Below are positions 46,531 to 58,599 of a DNA stretch of 64,000 nucleotides, one piece after another. Source of the DNA: Blastobasis lacticolella. Its lineage: Eukaryota > Arthropoda > Insecta > Lepidoptera > Blastobasidae. The first letter of the stretch is position 1. Every line of letters begins with the position of its first letter. Location: assembly GCA_905147135.1 (NCBI GenBank), contig LR990049.1:8697428-8761427 (forward strand), written 5' to 3'. The notes beneath the pieces are model-generated. The model saw only the letters and a list, made by a program, of their open reading frames with translations, was not told the origin of the DNA and searched no databases. Both the position numbers and the translations under genes were made by a program.

Positions 46531-46588
46531 ATTAAATTAAATATATTATTGTTTTTGAAAAGTAGATAATTTTTTAAATTAGACTACG

Positions 46589-46680
46589 TGGCATTTGACC
46601 GCCATCTTTACTGATAGTAAGTGATGATGCAGCCGAAGATAGAGCATGACTGTTCTTGAAGGCTTTGAGGCTTTAGAATT
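46589..46680 (-). mobile_element. 3' UTR fragment of the 20.5-kb LINE family
   Basis: ggcatttgaccgccatcttt, actgatagtaagtgatgatg, cagccgaagatagagcatga. Same order as 20540-20620. Confidence 0.6.
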
Positions 46681-47238
46681 TGCTTTATTTTAGTAGTATG
46701 AGTACCAATGAGCTTTATTGTTGCTTTTTATTTTTTATTTTTGTTAGATATATATTAAACCAAAGTTACTACGTATTTATCATTTCTAAATAAAGCGTTT
46801 AGTATAAAATAAAAAAAAAAGATGACGTTTAAGGCAAGAAAACGTTTGTACTTATAATTTTTAATTTATCTTATTAATGCACTATAATAAAGTTGGACGG
46901 AAGCTCATAACTCTTGAAGCGCCCTCATTCATAAACGTAAGTTAATTAAATTTTACTAGCAGTTATGCGTGGACGAAATTAAATCTAGTCATTTGCTATG
47001 CTAATTTACCGCTTATTTTTTATTGTCCAAGGAAAATTAGTGTACTTTTATTTATTATATGTTTTCATAGAGTTTAAATAAATAGATGTCGATACTCCTA
47101 TGATTATCATTCAAAGATAATTTTGACATTTTTGTCCATGTCCCGAGTAGAATTTTGACCTGGGCAAAAAACTCCACTTGGTACACTGTACCGATACACT
47201 GTACTTTAATTTATAGATTACACAAAAATCATACTCTG

Positions 47239-47305
47239 AAAAGTGAGGCGCTGTCCTAATTGGCAACGGTCGTGCTACTATGGCCATACGACGGACATCG
47301 TCCGA
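47239..47305. mobile_element. Half of the palindromic MITE family of 15162
   Basis: gtgaggcgctgtcctaattg, gcaacggtcgtgctactatg, then ccatacgacggacatcgtcc. One arm only; the right side runs into the gatgatgaagatgatgac repeat. Confidence 0.6.
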
Positions 47306-47514
47306 CGCCAAGATGATGAAGATGATGACAACAGGTGCTTGCAGATAGTATTCTGTTAATTTTGCTTTTATTATTATGCCTCTCAAGTCATCAACATATT
47401 GAACACGTTCTTGAAACAGTGCGCTGCTCGTCGACAGGTCCATCATCCATGCTTTACGTGTACAGCCCCACCGAATACTATTTTATAGGGCAAACACTAA
47501 ATGATCTTACTTAC

Positions 47515-47643
47515 AATGTACACTTATGTGTATCCGCTTGCTAACTGTGGGTGGCACGCCGTTGGTTGCGAGGCAGAGATACGTGCCCATTTCAGAGCGG
47601 GATATTTTGGTCAGCTTCAGAATCTCGCCCTGGTACGATAACA
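47515..47643 (-). CDS. DIP-type gene exon: second half of Ig2
   Basis: Acceptor ttgtccacag at 47644-47645, donor CATT|GTAAGT at 47514. 129 nt, phase 1 in and out. It encodes LSYQGEILKLTKISRSEMGT, YLCLATNGVPPTVSKR with the second Ig2 Cys (Ig hallmark S-E-M-G-T-Y-L-C), then IHISVH. NGVPPTVSKR is close to the NGVPPSVSKR motif of DIPs. The frames on the plus strand here (47526-47726) are shadows. Confidence 0.94.
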
Positions 47644-47989
47644 CTGTGGACAAACAACTCACATGTAGGCTTTCGTATGCATGTTTTTTAGAAGTCTTTG
47701 ATTTTCTGGTTATTTATTCTAAATAATAGGATCAACTAAATAAACAGTTTTCGGTTTAATAAACGTGGGGGTGACTTTTTTCTGCGTACTCAGAGAAACA
47801 GAACAGTGATGCTAGTGCTATATAAGAGACGTTATTGGAGCATCACAAAAAAGGCATGCACCATGATTTTTATCGAACTGTACTTGATATGCATTAAATT
47901 AACACTAAAGTAAATCCGCCGAAATAAAGCAGCATGAAGTATGTGCAATTACTTCATAATTAATAAACAATCATATTATAAAACTCGTA

Positions 47990-48050
47990 AGTCGTAGACG
48001 ACGGATAGGGAGGCCTTTGCCCTGCAATGGGACAGTAAATAAATAAATTA
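47990..48050. repeat. LINE 3' end fragment
   Basis: gggaggcctttgccctgcaa, tgggacagtaaataaataaa is a common LINE 3'-end phrase in Lepidoptera (from memory). No RT sequence nearby. Confidence 0.4.
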
Positions 48051-48469
48051 TAAAACTACCTCACACATAGATCCGCTTCACAGCTACTTTGATACTTACC
48101 TTGGAAAGACATGTTATATTATATACTCTATAAGAAGAAAACAAAATACATGTACCGTTACCTGGTGCCAATAAGAAGAAAGACACCCACACACAAAGAA
48201 CAAATTAAACACTTCAGTGTCAGTTTGACAGCGCGCGATGAACTTATAGGAACATGGGATGCTCTGGGGACCAGAATATGGGATATTCTTGAGGACAAGT
48301 TGTTTTTCTAACTGCTTTTTTATGCTGATATGATAAAGAACATTTTGCAGGCTTTTACTGAATATAAATGTTTTACTCGTAGGTATAAAGTTAATGCCAT
48401 AGACTTACTCAAACTAAGTATTATATTAAATTTTTAATGAACATTAAGCTTCCTCTAAGGAGCACCAAT

Positions 48470-48990
48470 GTACTCCATTTTTAGCCTACCGCATGCAGCA
48501 TTTACCTACAGCCTTCCGCAATTCATCACTCCATATGATCGGAGGGCGCCCCACATCTCTGAGACGCGGTCTCCACTCAAGATCTCGTTTACGCCATCAA
48601 CTTGTTGGGTCTTCGACAGCCTGATAATTTTGTGCGCTATGCCAGTAACTTTGGCTCTCTAGAGAGAGTTGTCGGATTACTTCGTTGCGAATTAAATCCT
48701 TCTGGGAGAATGAGAGCATAGTGCGTTCCATAGCACGTTGCGACCTTAAACTGGTGTACAAACCGTACTATAGATAAGTGTCCATGCCTCGGCACCGTAG
48801 GTCGAAACAAGTAATATGCTCTGTTTTAAATTTATTCTACACAACCATGATATTGCATTGTATACCCAATGTGCATCGGAGGCACGAGAGATAATACGAG
48901 AGTAGTGATTTCCGTTTTGCATGTTATCGACAACTAAGCGGGTGAGAAGGGTTGCTGATGGCAAGTAAGTACGTTACATTCATAAACTTT
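48470..48990 (-). mobile_element. Decayed RTE-like LINE fragment
   Basis: The minus frame 48746-48964 contains ILLVSTYGAEAWTL, similar to the 'YGSEW/YGCETW' block of RTE-like RTs, with DNMQNGNHYSRIISRASDA upstream. The region 48480-48700 continues in other frames (SDNSL...). Heavily decayed. Confidence 0.55.
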
Positions 48991-49509
48991 ATTGTCCTGT
49001 CAAGGATACTACTAGGTAGTCAATGATAATACTGGCTAGTAGAACCTACTACAAAATACATAATAGTTTACTGTACATAGTAATAGTAATACTAATTTAT
49101 AGTAGCTACTAAGAGACTATACACTCAGAACATTAATGCTGATTTAATCAAACTGATAGCTAATTGTACATAACATAGGTATGGCGTCCCGAAGTAGTAT
49201 CAAAGTTATAATTTGCAAATTCATTAATCTAAATTAGAGAGACGCCGTTTCAGAATAACAGATTATTATTGATACAAGTTCATCGCGAATTACCGGCGCA
49301 CTCTCTGATGGCTCGATTCCGACGTGGCGTATTGTTGCCGCGTTGATGACTAAAACTCAATTACTGACCGGCCATTATGTGATCGAAATGTTTCGTCCAT
49401 ACAAATTTACGCCGATACCACGCAATATTGTCGCACAATTTGAACGATATTTAAGTGGCAAGTGGCGTCGAAATAATTCAATGTAGTTTTAGTATTATGC
49501 TATGCTACT

Positions 49510-49620
49510 TTTTATGTCATATGGTAGACAAACAGGCAACCGGCTCACCTGATGTATAATTATTACCACTGTCTAAGCACATTAACAACACCCGGGCCAT
49601 CAGCTCTACTCATCATCATT
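49510..49620 (+). repeat. Dispersed repeat (17485 family)
   Basis: tatgtcatatggtagacaaa, caggcaaccggctcacctga, then aacaacacccgggccatcag. Diverged short copy. Confidence 0.5.
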
Positions 49621-49764
49621 TCACTCGTCAGGGCATTGTAAGTCTGTTTTTACAAGATTTTTGTTTTTTAACTTAACTTGTATGTCCTGGAATCTTGCAA
49701 GCCTAATTTATCCCACTTCCTGGCGTTCAATTGATCTGAAATTTGGTATTCCTATTACATTGCC

Positions 49765-49895
49765 ATTGGGTTGCAGTTGCGATCCAATTAAAATTCAATC
49801 GAGCCATTAGTAACAGTAGCAGAATATCAGAAACGTGCCAAACTGTCATTGATCTGCGATTGCGATCCAATTACAATTCAATCGCGCCATTAGGA
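49765..49895. repeat. MITE-like repeat related to 8000-8122
   Basis: gcagttgcgatccaattaaa, attcaatcgagccattag recurs ~84 bp on (49858) as gcgattgcgatccaattaca, attcaatcgcgccattag. The right unit matches the right arm of the 8000-8122 palindrome. Here the units are in direct, not inverted, order. Confidence 0.5.
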
Positions 49896-50640
49896 AATTA
49901 ACGGACTTGAGGCCCTCCGGAGGAACTCCGCGCGAAGTCACCGGCAACCGCTCAATATAAACCGCGACACTCCATTGAAGACGCCTCGCCTCCGCTCGAT
50001 TGCGGCGAGATTTTTCAATTGAACTATTCCAGAGGACTGCAGAGTTCGTACAATGAGACCTAGAAGTCTATTCAACAGAACTCTACTAATTACGACAAAC
50101 TTTAAACAATACTGGACTCGAAACTCATCCCGAGAATAGTCGCTGCGGCTCATTGTGGCCGCGAACGCGGTCACACAGACCCCCGCATTATTACTATACA
50201 TATTTATTCAGAAAAACAATGCCGCATTCTTTCGCAGCGCGAATGAACCAACACAAATTGTTTTGTTTTTAATCTCGTGGTTTCTTATTAGTGGTAACTT
50301 TTTAAGGTTTCAAGGTAGCAGATAGAATGTAAGCTACGGATAATGTAATCTGGTGGGCTTAAAGTCCTAAATCTATACCTGAGGCGAAGTTAAGGTGAAA
50401 AGCCAGGAAAGCGGACCCCAGCAGAAGACAAGATTGACCGCTTGGAAGATGATGATAACCTAAAGGTTAAATCACTTATAATAAATATTAATAATAAAAT
50501 ATTGACAGTTTAGACACGTAAACCAGACACGTCCTACTCGTGCCACGTGGAGGGGACGACGACACGTGTTTCTAACAAACAAAATTACTTTGAAGCTAAA
50601 TATATCGAAAAAGGAACACGGATAAGGGTACTTTTTTAAA
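49896..50640. other. No gene recognised, GC-richer patch at 49890-50180
   Basis: 49938-50201 is an 87-aa minus frame with no domain. No splice context. Possibly conserved intronic DNA. Confidence 0.35.
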
Positions 50641-50652
50641 TATGATTTACCT

Positions 50653-51851
50653 TTAAGTACCGACGTGCATTATTTGTAACATTAGTACCGACGTGAGGCC
50701 TGAGAGGCCGCTTCAATGTTGTTGTGTTTTATAGAGAAAGTGATTATTTATATATCTGTATTTGCAATATGATGAAAAATAAACGGTTTTAAGAAAAAAT
50801 CAGTATAGAAAGAAAATCTACTTTATCAAATTTTTAGATATAAGACTATAATAATATTTAGCTTGACATTTTTACTCTTCCCTAATTAACAAAAAACAGT
50901 ATTTATTACTTATGACTAATACACATTTTATAAAAAAAAATTAGTAGACATATAAACTTTCTGGAAAAAAATGTGCATAGAAGAACTACATCTTGAATTC
51001 TAAGCACAGTCAGGGCATACAAGTCTCGCACACTGTAAACAAACGTGTTTTTGTACGAATAGCATATCTATGTCGATTTTCTTTTAAATTTAGATTGAAA
51101 TGAAAGACAATTGACTTCTTTAGCTTTATCCTCGGATGTCTCTGGCTGATCAGAATCTAAATTCTCTAGGTTACAAAATGTTCGCTTCATGTTCACTAAT
51201 ACCAACTGTCGAGCATATTTTTTTTTATAAAGGCTCCCTATCCCTATCAATATGTAGGAAACATAATTATACCTTCATCATGTCTTACAAAATTGTCATG
51301 GTAGGCCAGCGTCTTGATCGGCGGCTGCAAGTGCATACAGAGCACTTCTTTTCTATTTCATCTACCTACACCACCTTTCGAAGAATTCGTAAGTATCAGA
51401 ATCATCAGTGCTAGTATCCGTACAATGCTCACTGTGCTCTGGACAAAAATCTTCCCTTACGTCGTCAACCTCGGATCCAATGGAATCTTCATCTGCGATC
51501 CAGCTGTCTCGCGTATAATTTGGATTAGATTTATTTGTTCATATCCAGTGAAATTTATATATTTGAATGCTGTAATGTACCTGAAGTCCCGAGTATTTAT
51601 AATTCACAATATTTGTAAAAATAACCGTAATAGTTGATTAAAAAATAAAACTAAAAAGTAACGCAAGTACCGACGTGAGGCCTGAGCGGCCGCGTCGGAA
51701 TTTCATATCGTAATTACTTCCTGCATCGATGTCAACGTAGGCACTCTCCTTACAGCTACTTAGAAGCAGGGATCGGTGTTGCGCGGGGAAAGGGGTAAAC
51801 TAACCAGTCAAGTGCTAGCCGGGGCCTCTCAGACCGCACATCGGTACTTAA
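50653..51851 (-). mobile_element. TTAA-bounded element with acidic ORF remnant
   Basis: Left end TTAA|GTACCGACGTG (50653), right end CACATCGGTAC|TTAA (51848-51851): inverted, with matching TTAA as in piggyBac-type insertions. The motif gtaccgacgtgaggcctgag also recurs in direct orientation at 50691 and 51666, so a smaller ~180-bp TIR unit (51666-51847) may be nested at the right end. A minus frame around 51400-51520 encodes an acidic stretch (DSWIADEDSIGSEVDDVRED, then EHSEHCTDTSTDDSD), like the acidic N-terminus of piggyBac transposases. A second minus frame, 51068-51250, follows. No DDD core seen. Class is inference. Confidence 0.45.
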
Positions 51852-52820
51852 AGGTATATTTCTATCCATATAAAATTTCAGCTTTCTGGTACAAATAGTT
51901 TTTAAGGGTTCCTTCATTGATGGTAGGGACTTAGGAAAATACTAGATAATTGGTATGTAACTAATACAGATTTCCGCAATCGGTTGAGCTATTTTGATAA
52001 TTTTACACCGGGTAGTATCATCACAAGCTTCGTTTGTACTGTAACAATTCACGCGTTACCACCTGATGTGCTTATAAAATAATAAATCCGCCCGTTGCAG
52101 TTTACGTTTCGAGATACGAACAAACCCCTCCACTAAGATACAGAAGATCTTAGCTAATGTTTTGCTCAAATCTCTGCACAAGGAGGGATATGATTTAGGA
52201 AATGCTGCAACTATTTCCGTTCACTTACGACATTATGAATGCAAATCCCCGACCAAACAAAAACTTAACAGATGTATCAAATACCGCAAGTGTGCGCGAA
52301 GAACGATATTTTGACAGAAAAAGGGGTTACAAATAGTGAACGGAAGATTTGATATTACCAAACTGGTTCTCACAGGCGAAGTTGAAAGGTCACACTTTAT
52401 AAAATCTGAAACTAAACCTATATTTCCGCGAAGGATCTACTGCTATTTCTACGAATATTTTCTGTTACAACTGTTGTAGATACGGCCGAAAGTCCTGAAA
52501 TAATCTGAGAAAGGGATGTAACCTTTCAATCATAGGCCGCATCTAGGTTTGCGCGTGTTTGTTTTATCGAGCGATATTCAGTGCGGCTGCCATTCTACAC
52601 CGCCAATACGAGAAACAACACTCCAACGATCAAACATTGTAATAAAACGGACAATAAACTCGCCATAATCGGCTTTTTACAACGTTCACATGGGCTCTCC
52701 TGTTGCCACGCTGTTTTCTGTATTCAAAATGTTAACTTTCATAAAAACGTAAAAAGGCTTACGTAATAAAATTTTCGACCAAGGTCGTATAAAAGTAACT
52801 TAAACCGAAAACGTAGCTCT

Positions 52821-53155
52821 ATCATCTCATCTTGGCGTTATTGTCTCGGTTGTGCTCTCGCGCACGAGGGCCCGGGGTCCGCCCTGACCATGATCCAGGA
52901 TTTGGCAGATCAGGCAATTAAGGTGGAGTGACTGCCAACTGACCTCCATGACCCTGCTACCAGGTGAACTTGACCAGATTGGATCATGGTTACAAATTCA
53001 GTCGCCTGAATTTGCAGGTTTCATCACGATGTTTTCCCTCACCTTAAGAGCATCAGTTAGATTTTACTAATGTACACAACTCAGAAAAAAGTCATTGGTA
53101 CATGGCGGCAGTGAGATTCGAACCCGGTACCACTCGGCCATCGACGGTCATACGA
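52821..53155 (-). mobile_element. SINE with RTE-like 3' tail, fullest copy
   Basis: The 5' side (high coordinates) has an A-box-like tggccgagtggt (~53130-53141) and a B box, gggttcgaatctc (~53113-53125). They are closer together than in a tRNA, so the head is partly deleted or only tRNA-like. The body has gtcgcctgaatttgcaggtt, tcatcacgatgttttccctc and ttggatcatggttacaaatt. The tail (plus strand catcttggcgttattgtctc, then gcacgagggcccggggtccg) matches the RTE 3' end at 5095-5155. Copies: 39142-39428 and 63748-63945; tail-only pieces at 10029 and 19283. Confidence 0.75.
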
Positions 53156-53642
53156 CGCGAAAACGTAGTCTGCTAGTTTTGTATGCTACGACAAGACGGT
53201 ATATCTGCATAACATCGCCCGGCGGATAGTGTCGACCGCAATTCGGCCCGAGCGCAGTTCAACTTCGAGACAGTCTAAGGAAAATCTAACACTCTGTAGG
53301 GACTACGATAACAAGTTCCCAACTTCCACCTCGATACTGTAACTATACCATCAACTTTTACCTTGATAGAACACAGGAAAGAGTGGAAACAGCTTAAGTG
53401 TTCGTTCCAATAATCCATTTTAAGCAAAAAGTGTTGACAACGTTTTGATATTTTCGTGACCCGTTCAAAGGGTTTTGCCTCTGGGCTTGGGAGATATAGC
53501 CCTTCCCTTTCTGCTAATTTAAAAAAGGGAACGTCCCAGGAACTACCAGTGTGGGCGGTAATATTTTTATCTACTGGCAAATCATAAAAAATTACAATAG
53601 CCTACGAATGAGGGCAATGAATTGTAAGCACTGGCGGCTTAC

Positions 53643-53835
53643 CTTTACTCTTCGCTCCTGTGTGGTCCCTGACGACAATCTCTTGGCCATCCTCCCGCTT
53701 CCACGTGACCCTGGGCGGCGGGATCCCGCGCGCACGGCATGACACCCTGGCCGTGCCCCCTTCAGGGACCATCGTGTCCCCTGACGTCTCTTCCGGGATG
53801 AAGTCTGGCGGTATCACTACCGCAAGGAAGCCCAT
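53643..53835 (-). CDS. DIP-type gene exon: Ig1-Ig2 junction and first half of Ig2
   Basis: Acceptor caattttccag at 53836-53837, donor AAAG|GTAAGC at 53642. 193 nt, phase 0 in, phase 1 out. It encodes MGFLAVVIPPDFIPEETSGD, TMVPEGGTARVSC with the first Ig2 Cys, RARGIPPPRVTWKREDGQE with the core Trp, and IVVRDHTGAKSK. V-x-P-x-F/I before Ig2 and the W-K-R-E-D-G motif are typical of DIPs. Here GGTARVSC replaces the usual N-V-T/S-L-x-C, so the Ig2 sequon is absent. The 53602-53880 open frame extends past both splice sites by chance. Confidence 0.93.
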
Positions 53836-56577
53836 CTGGAAAATTGTACTTGGTTTCATATCTAGGCTAGCAGGTACCATATTTACGTACGAAAAAATGA
53901 AAAACTAATTTTTTTTCTATAGCATCAATGATAATTTATTCGACAAACCGATACGTACAATTTGAAAGGGATGAAAATCACTTAAAAATAAGAAATACTG
54001 ATTCAGTGTTTCATCGAGTCCGAGATCCTTTGAAACGACAGAATCCCGAATGGACTGCGAATGCGATTATATTTTGGATAGCTTCGGGTAATCAGATTTT
54101 GATACTAATTGAAGCCTTTTCAGCTTCGTCCGAAATTTATTGATACGAGGGTTACTCGCAGGAACGAAGTCAATGAAACGCATCGTATTGTAAATATACG
54201 TTTTATCTGATTCAACTTTAAAATTTCAGATCATAATGAGTGTTGTTTCGTTTAAGTCTATGTATTGCGTTTGTCCGGTACTTATTTGGAAAATATAATA
54301 AAATGAAAGTAGTATGGTACGTAATATAGAAGTTAAGTATTCAAGTACCTACTATTATTTGGTTACGACGTTTACGACGACAGCCTATTTCTAGCTTAGT
54401 GCTCTTGCATTTAATAAGACAAACTGAACACATAAAAGATAACTCCATTATAGAACTGTAACATGTTGATGCTGTTATATTTGGCACTCAAATTCACATT
54501 ATTCAATAACGTGAGATATTAGTTTTCTACGTTTGTACTGTGATCTATTGAAGCATATATTTGAGAATACTATATTGAAATCATATTATACGTCTAAACA
54601 ATAACATTATTGCCAATGATAAAAATAAATGTGTAACGTAGGTAAACATATTATTATTGTATTTCTTTTTCCTTGACATGCTACTAATACATCACATGGA
54701 AAACAAATGGATATGGTTCGTATAATAATAGCGTGGAAGAAAAGGATATTTATAAACGGTTGGAGTAGAATTTGGGCGGCTGGATAAAAGATACATAAAA
54801 CATAAATTCACTTTTTTCTGTGATATTCGTTCGTAAGAGTTCGTAAGGTTTATAAAGGTGCGACCAGCGAAAACGCCCCGAATGATCATTTCATCGTACG
54901 TAACAACTGAAGTACGTACACATAGGTATACGCACATATACGTATGGAACGGCGCATTCGGGTCGCGTTCGCGAGATCTGGATGCAACATCTTGTTCATT
55001 TACACAAATAATTGTGGAGTTTGGCAAATGTAAGCGTCAAAGCGGAAACTGATAAAAAGCGCGAAATTTTAAAAAAATCTTCACTATTACCACAGTACAG
55101 AAACAATCAGAAGGTCATGTTCATAGAAACGGTTTCAATTTATTCGAATACCGGGAAGTGGAACAAATACTGTGTACCTCATAATAGAGTAATTCACTTG
55201 GAGCCTTGGCACTCTATATGTGTTATTTCTTTACACAGTATTTGACCTACTTCCTGCTATTCGAGAGAACTGAGATTCAGCATAAACGTACAAGTGAGAT
55301 GGCTCTTCAATAATGGTATCAGCGAGCTGATATGACGATAGAGCCGGATCTCTATCGAGTTTGGGCTCGTTTGTTTTATCTTGACTAAAACTCTATTCCT
55401 AGATGACACTGAGGGTCTGATGATGAAGACTGAAGGCTTGACCTCTTTGTAATAAATTTCTATTTATAATAAGTATCTACTTATATGAGAATAAGCAATA
55501 ATATGAATATGGGCGGTGCCCCCGCCTGCTTTCAAGTTTAAATTATACAAACATTTGCACTTTAAACAAATATTTACTTACACCATTCGGCTTTCTAACT
55601 TTTCAGTTTTATAATAGCAGTCGGGGTTTTAAGTTTTTGTACTATTTTTTTTATTATTAAAGCTATTATGCAACCTTTGCGCGCCGAGGGATAGTTATTA
55701 TTTCGAGAACATTGCCGAAAAGAACAACTGATTGTTTCTATATACTGTGCTATAACCAGAGAGGATGATTTTTTAATTATGACAGGCAAAAAATGTCATG
55801 TCCTCTTTCCCTTGCCATATTCCACCTACCTTCGGAGATATTTTATAATTCACGATATTCCAACTGATCCCCAACTGACACAGTAAGTCGTAGAGACAGC
55901 ACTACAAGATTGCTTTAATTATTTGGATGCGGCAGGTACATGCGCAAGCACATCCGAACGCAATATGTCACTGTCTGTCTCCCCTTCTATTCTACACGAC
56001 TACAGAAACGTATTATCCGAGCTGAGGCGTTCTTGCTTTGTTTGCATGGCTGATCTACGTATAGTTTGTTTGCTTGGGTTAGGTGTAGATTGTTTTTAAT
56101 AGAACTTGGAACAGGTGTACGCGACTTGTGGTTTTTATGAATCTGTATCAAAATCTAAAATCTTCAGTCTAAAGACTTACTTATTTCTTTTGACTCTCTC
56201 TTAGCTACAGCAATTCTCGTCGAAGCAATCGCATTGGTCAGCAGACCCAACATCAGATAACTACAGCTATCATAGAAGACAACATCTTGTGCGAATCAAA
56301 TTCCCGCATAATATAACACATAATACCATGAGCATATCCATTTAAATTAATTGAACTGCAAGAACAAACTCCGGGACTCCTGGGACTGTACTATGTGGAT
56401 ACAGAAAAAGTACTAAAATCCTCAGCCTTGATGTTATTGATAATTTCCATCATATTCGTTTTTTGTATTATCGACAGATTGTCGACAGTGAAGCCTAGGC
56501 CCATGCTCAGTCTGAAAAGTGAGTCTTAGTAGTAGATTATTCCATTGTTATTTTTTTTTTAAATGGTTTATTGAATG

Positions 56578-56640
56578 ATAAGTCTCTGCCTACCCCACTT
56601 GTGGGATAGAGGCGTGAGCTTTATGTATGTATGTGTGTAG
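56578..56640. repeat. Dispersed repeat shared with 9360
   Basis: agtctctgcctaccccactt, gtgggatagaggcgtgagct, ttatgtatgtatgtgtgtag. Probably a LINE 3' end; short. Confidence 0.45.
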
Positions 56641-57630
56641 ACATATGTAAAAACAAATCAAAATGCACTGGTGGAGGGCGTTGCCAGCGCCGTAACACAG
56701 TCTTTACTATAACCCTTTTAATGTATTTGTATGCATTTGTATTTGTTTGTACTTATGTTAGGCAAGTTGTTGATCTAAATATTTGTTGTACAATATAACT
56801 AGAAATTTACAGCTAAGTAGATGTTATTTGCCTCATGGTAGATAAAGTCTACTAATGCGTCTAACATTTTCCTCTGCTTCCTAGGTCGTTAAATTAAATT
56901 ACTTATTGACTTTATCAATGATCAAACTCACTAATAAGTCAAGTTTCAGTAACAATTATCAATTTATACCACCAACTGTTGCTTGCAATGTTATGTTCCG
57001 GTTTGGAGAATATAGGCAAATTGGCTCTGTTCTCATACTGACAGCACACCTGCGGCTCTGAATTTCTGTTACACTATATAACAGCTTAACGTCTGACGCG
57101 GTCTGTAGCCCTTGGATGGTGGTGGGGAATCAAATTCCGACAAACGTTTATTCTACAAAGTTTTACTCAGAAAATATGGTAAATCGATATTGTTTTATTC
57201 CCACAATAGATCGACGTATTTTAACTCCGAAACTATTCCTCTGTTTCGTCAAAGCGTTTCTATGACATCACTTACCTAACTGGGACACGATATGATTTCA
57301 ACGGCATTCGACAACCACGCTTGACTGACATCCATAAACTTCGATACACTACTCCGACAAGTTTTATTCTTTAATATCTTATAACGACATATCGCAGTAC
57401 GTCATCGTTATGACCTACTTCTAAAAAACAAAATATCTATTTCCTTATTTATACAATTTTTAACCATTGATGAAGTATCCTTTTAAGTAAAATAAAAATA
57501 CCTGTATTAGGAGATGTTTCTTGATCATGTCATGTTCAATGTTTAAATGATAGTATTCCTCTATTTACAGCAAAAAGTATGAGTGACGCCTTTTATTCCG
57601 TGCTATTTTCGCTATTGATTTCCATTCGTG

Positions 57631-58541
57631 TGTTAGATATAAGGTATTTTAGTATGTTTTAATTGGTATTAAATATCGTGATTAATAATAATTAATATTT
57701 CAAAATACTTTTGTAAATATTTCACCAACTTCAGAACGAAGTGTGGTGTTTCGGAACGATTGTTTGTCTTTGATCAGTTAAGTACTGTTTATGAGAAACT
57801 TCCTTAATTAATTATGTAATAAATTTATAATAATGTTCAAAGTATTGTAATACATTAAATTAACATCTAATCAATCTATCAGTAAATTTAGGAGACCGGA
57901 AATGAGAATAGAAAATGACATTTCCGGCTAGAAGGTAGTATAAAGGTACAGTCAAAAGACTGGGTGGTACTTTTTGCTCCAGAGCCGGCACAGAGTTAAG
58001 TACAAACTTGCATTGTATTATTGTTGCTTTATATTTTGTATTGGTTAATTTATTTATATAACTGTTTATTTATTGAATCATACGTAATACTATTGTCCCA
58101 TTTTAAAGGATAAATATTTAATTATGTGATCGATAATTGTGTCATAACATTTGGTGAGAATTTTGTATAAATGTGGTTTGCCTATGGTACTTTGTTTGTA
58201 TTATAAAATCTTGTTTAATTCAGCTAATGCTGTTTAAATAAATACCTCATTTTATAATGGATTATATTGCTTATTACAATATACCTAATATCTTTAAAAC
58301 ATTTGTTTGATTAAATGATATCCACTAGAATCATACGTTATCCTAGATAATATATTTTCTAGTAAACTCCTACACAAATATCAGCCTTGGATACTTCATC
58401 ATCATCGTTGTCCATATATTTCACTGGGATTTTGGATACATACTCACATTCTGTTATTATCCTGTAGCCTAATGACTAAAATAAAGGTTTTACTAATGAA
58501 AGACACTGTAGTTATAAGTAGGAAATATATTAAAGCTGACA
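57631..58541 (+). repeat. 5' LTR
   Basis: 911 bp, TG...CA. Contains a TATA-like tataaag at 57939, a 9-bp hairpin ccggaaatg/catttccgg (~57897-57930) and AATAAA-type words near the 3' side (~58236 and ~58481). Offset to the 3' LTR is exactly 4503 bp. Confidence 0.88.
57939..57945 (+). promoter_or_regulatory. Candidate LTR TATA box
   Basis: tataaag, in the middle of the LTR, where the U3/R boundary would be expected. The same word lies in the 3' LTR at 62442. Confidence 0.3.
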
Positions 58542-58559
58542 TCAGAAGTGGGATTCGTT
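58542..58559 (+). other. Candidate primer-binding site
   Basis: tcagaagtgggattcgtt directly follows the CA of the 5' LTR. The tRNA it would pair with is not established here. Confidence 0.35.
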
Positions 58560-58599
58560 AACTCTTGATATCGATTTAAAAATCACTATTTTTCAGATT

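Larger units (their letters stand above)
45922..47514 (-). other. DIP gene intron between Ig2 and Ig3
   Basis: Donor CATT|GTAAGT at 47514, acceptor GGGCAG at 45922. It holds the decayed exon copies, an RTE fragment (46378), a LINE tail (46589) and half a palindromic MITE (47239). A shared GATGATGA run lies near 47311. Confidence 0.85.
47644..53642 (-). other. DIP gene intron inside Ig2 (6.0 kb)
   Basis: Donor AAAG|GTAAGC at 53642, acceptor CACAG at 47644. It hosts an RTE-like piece (48470), dispersed repeats (49510, 49765), the TTAA-bounded element (50653-51851) and the SINE (52821-53155). Stretches 51852-52820 and 53156-53642 show nothing that I can support, apart from a minus frame (53275-53580) with no domain. 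Confidence 0.85.

Noticed and set aside
53275..53580. 101-aa minus frame within the DIP intron as an extra exon
   Set aside because: No Ig motif, and the exons on both sides already join in frame.
53602..53880. Start of DIP protein at the first Met of this frame
   Set aside because: The acceptor at 53836 and the in-frame NTDPMKSQ exon at 63976 show this is an internal exon.
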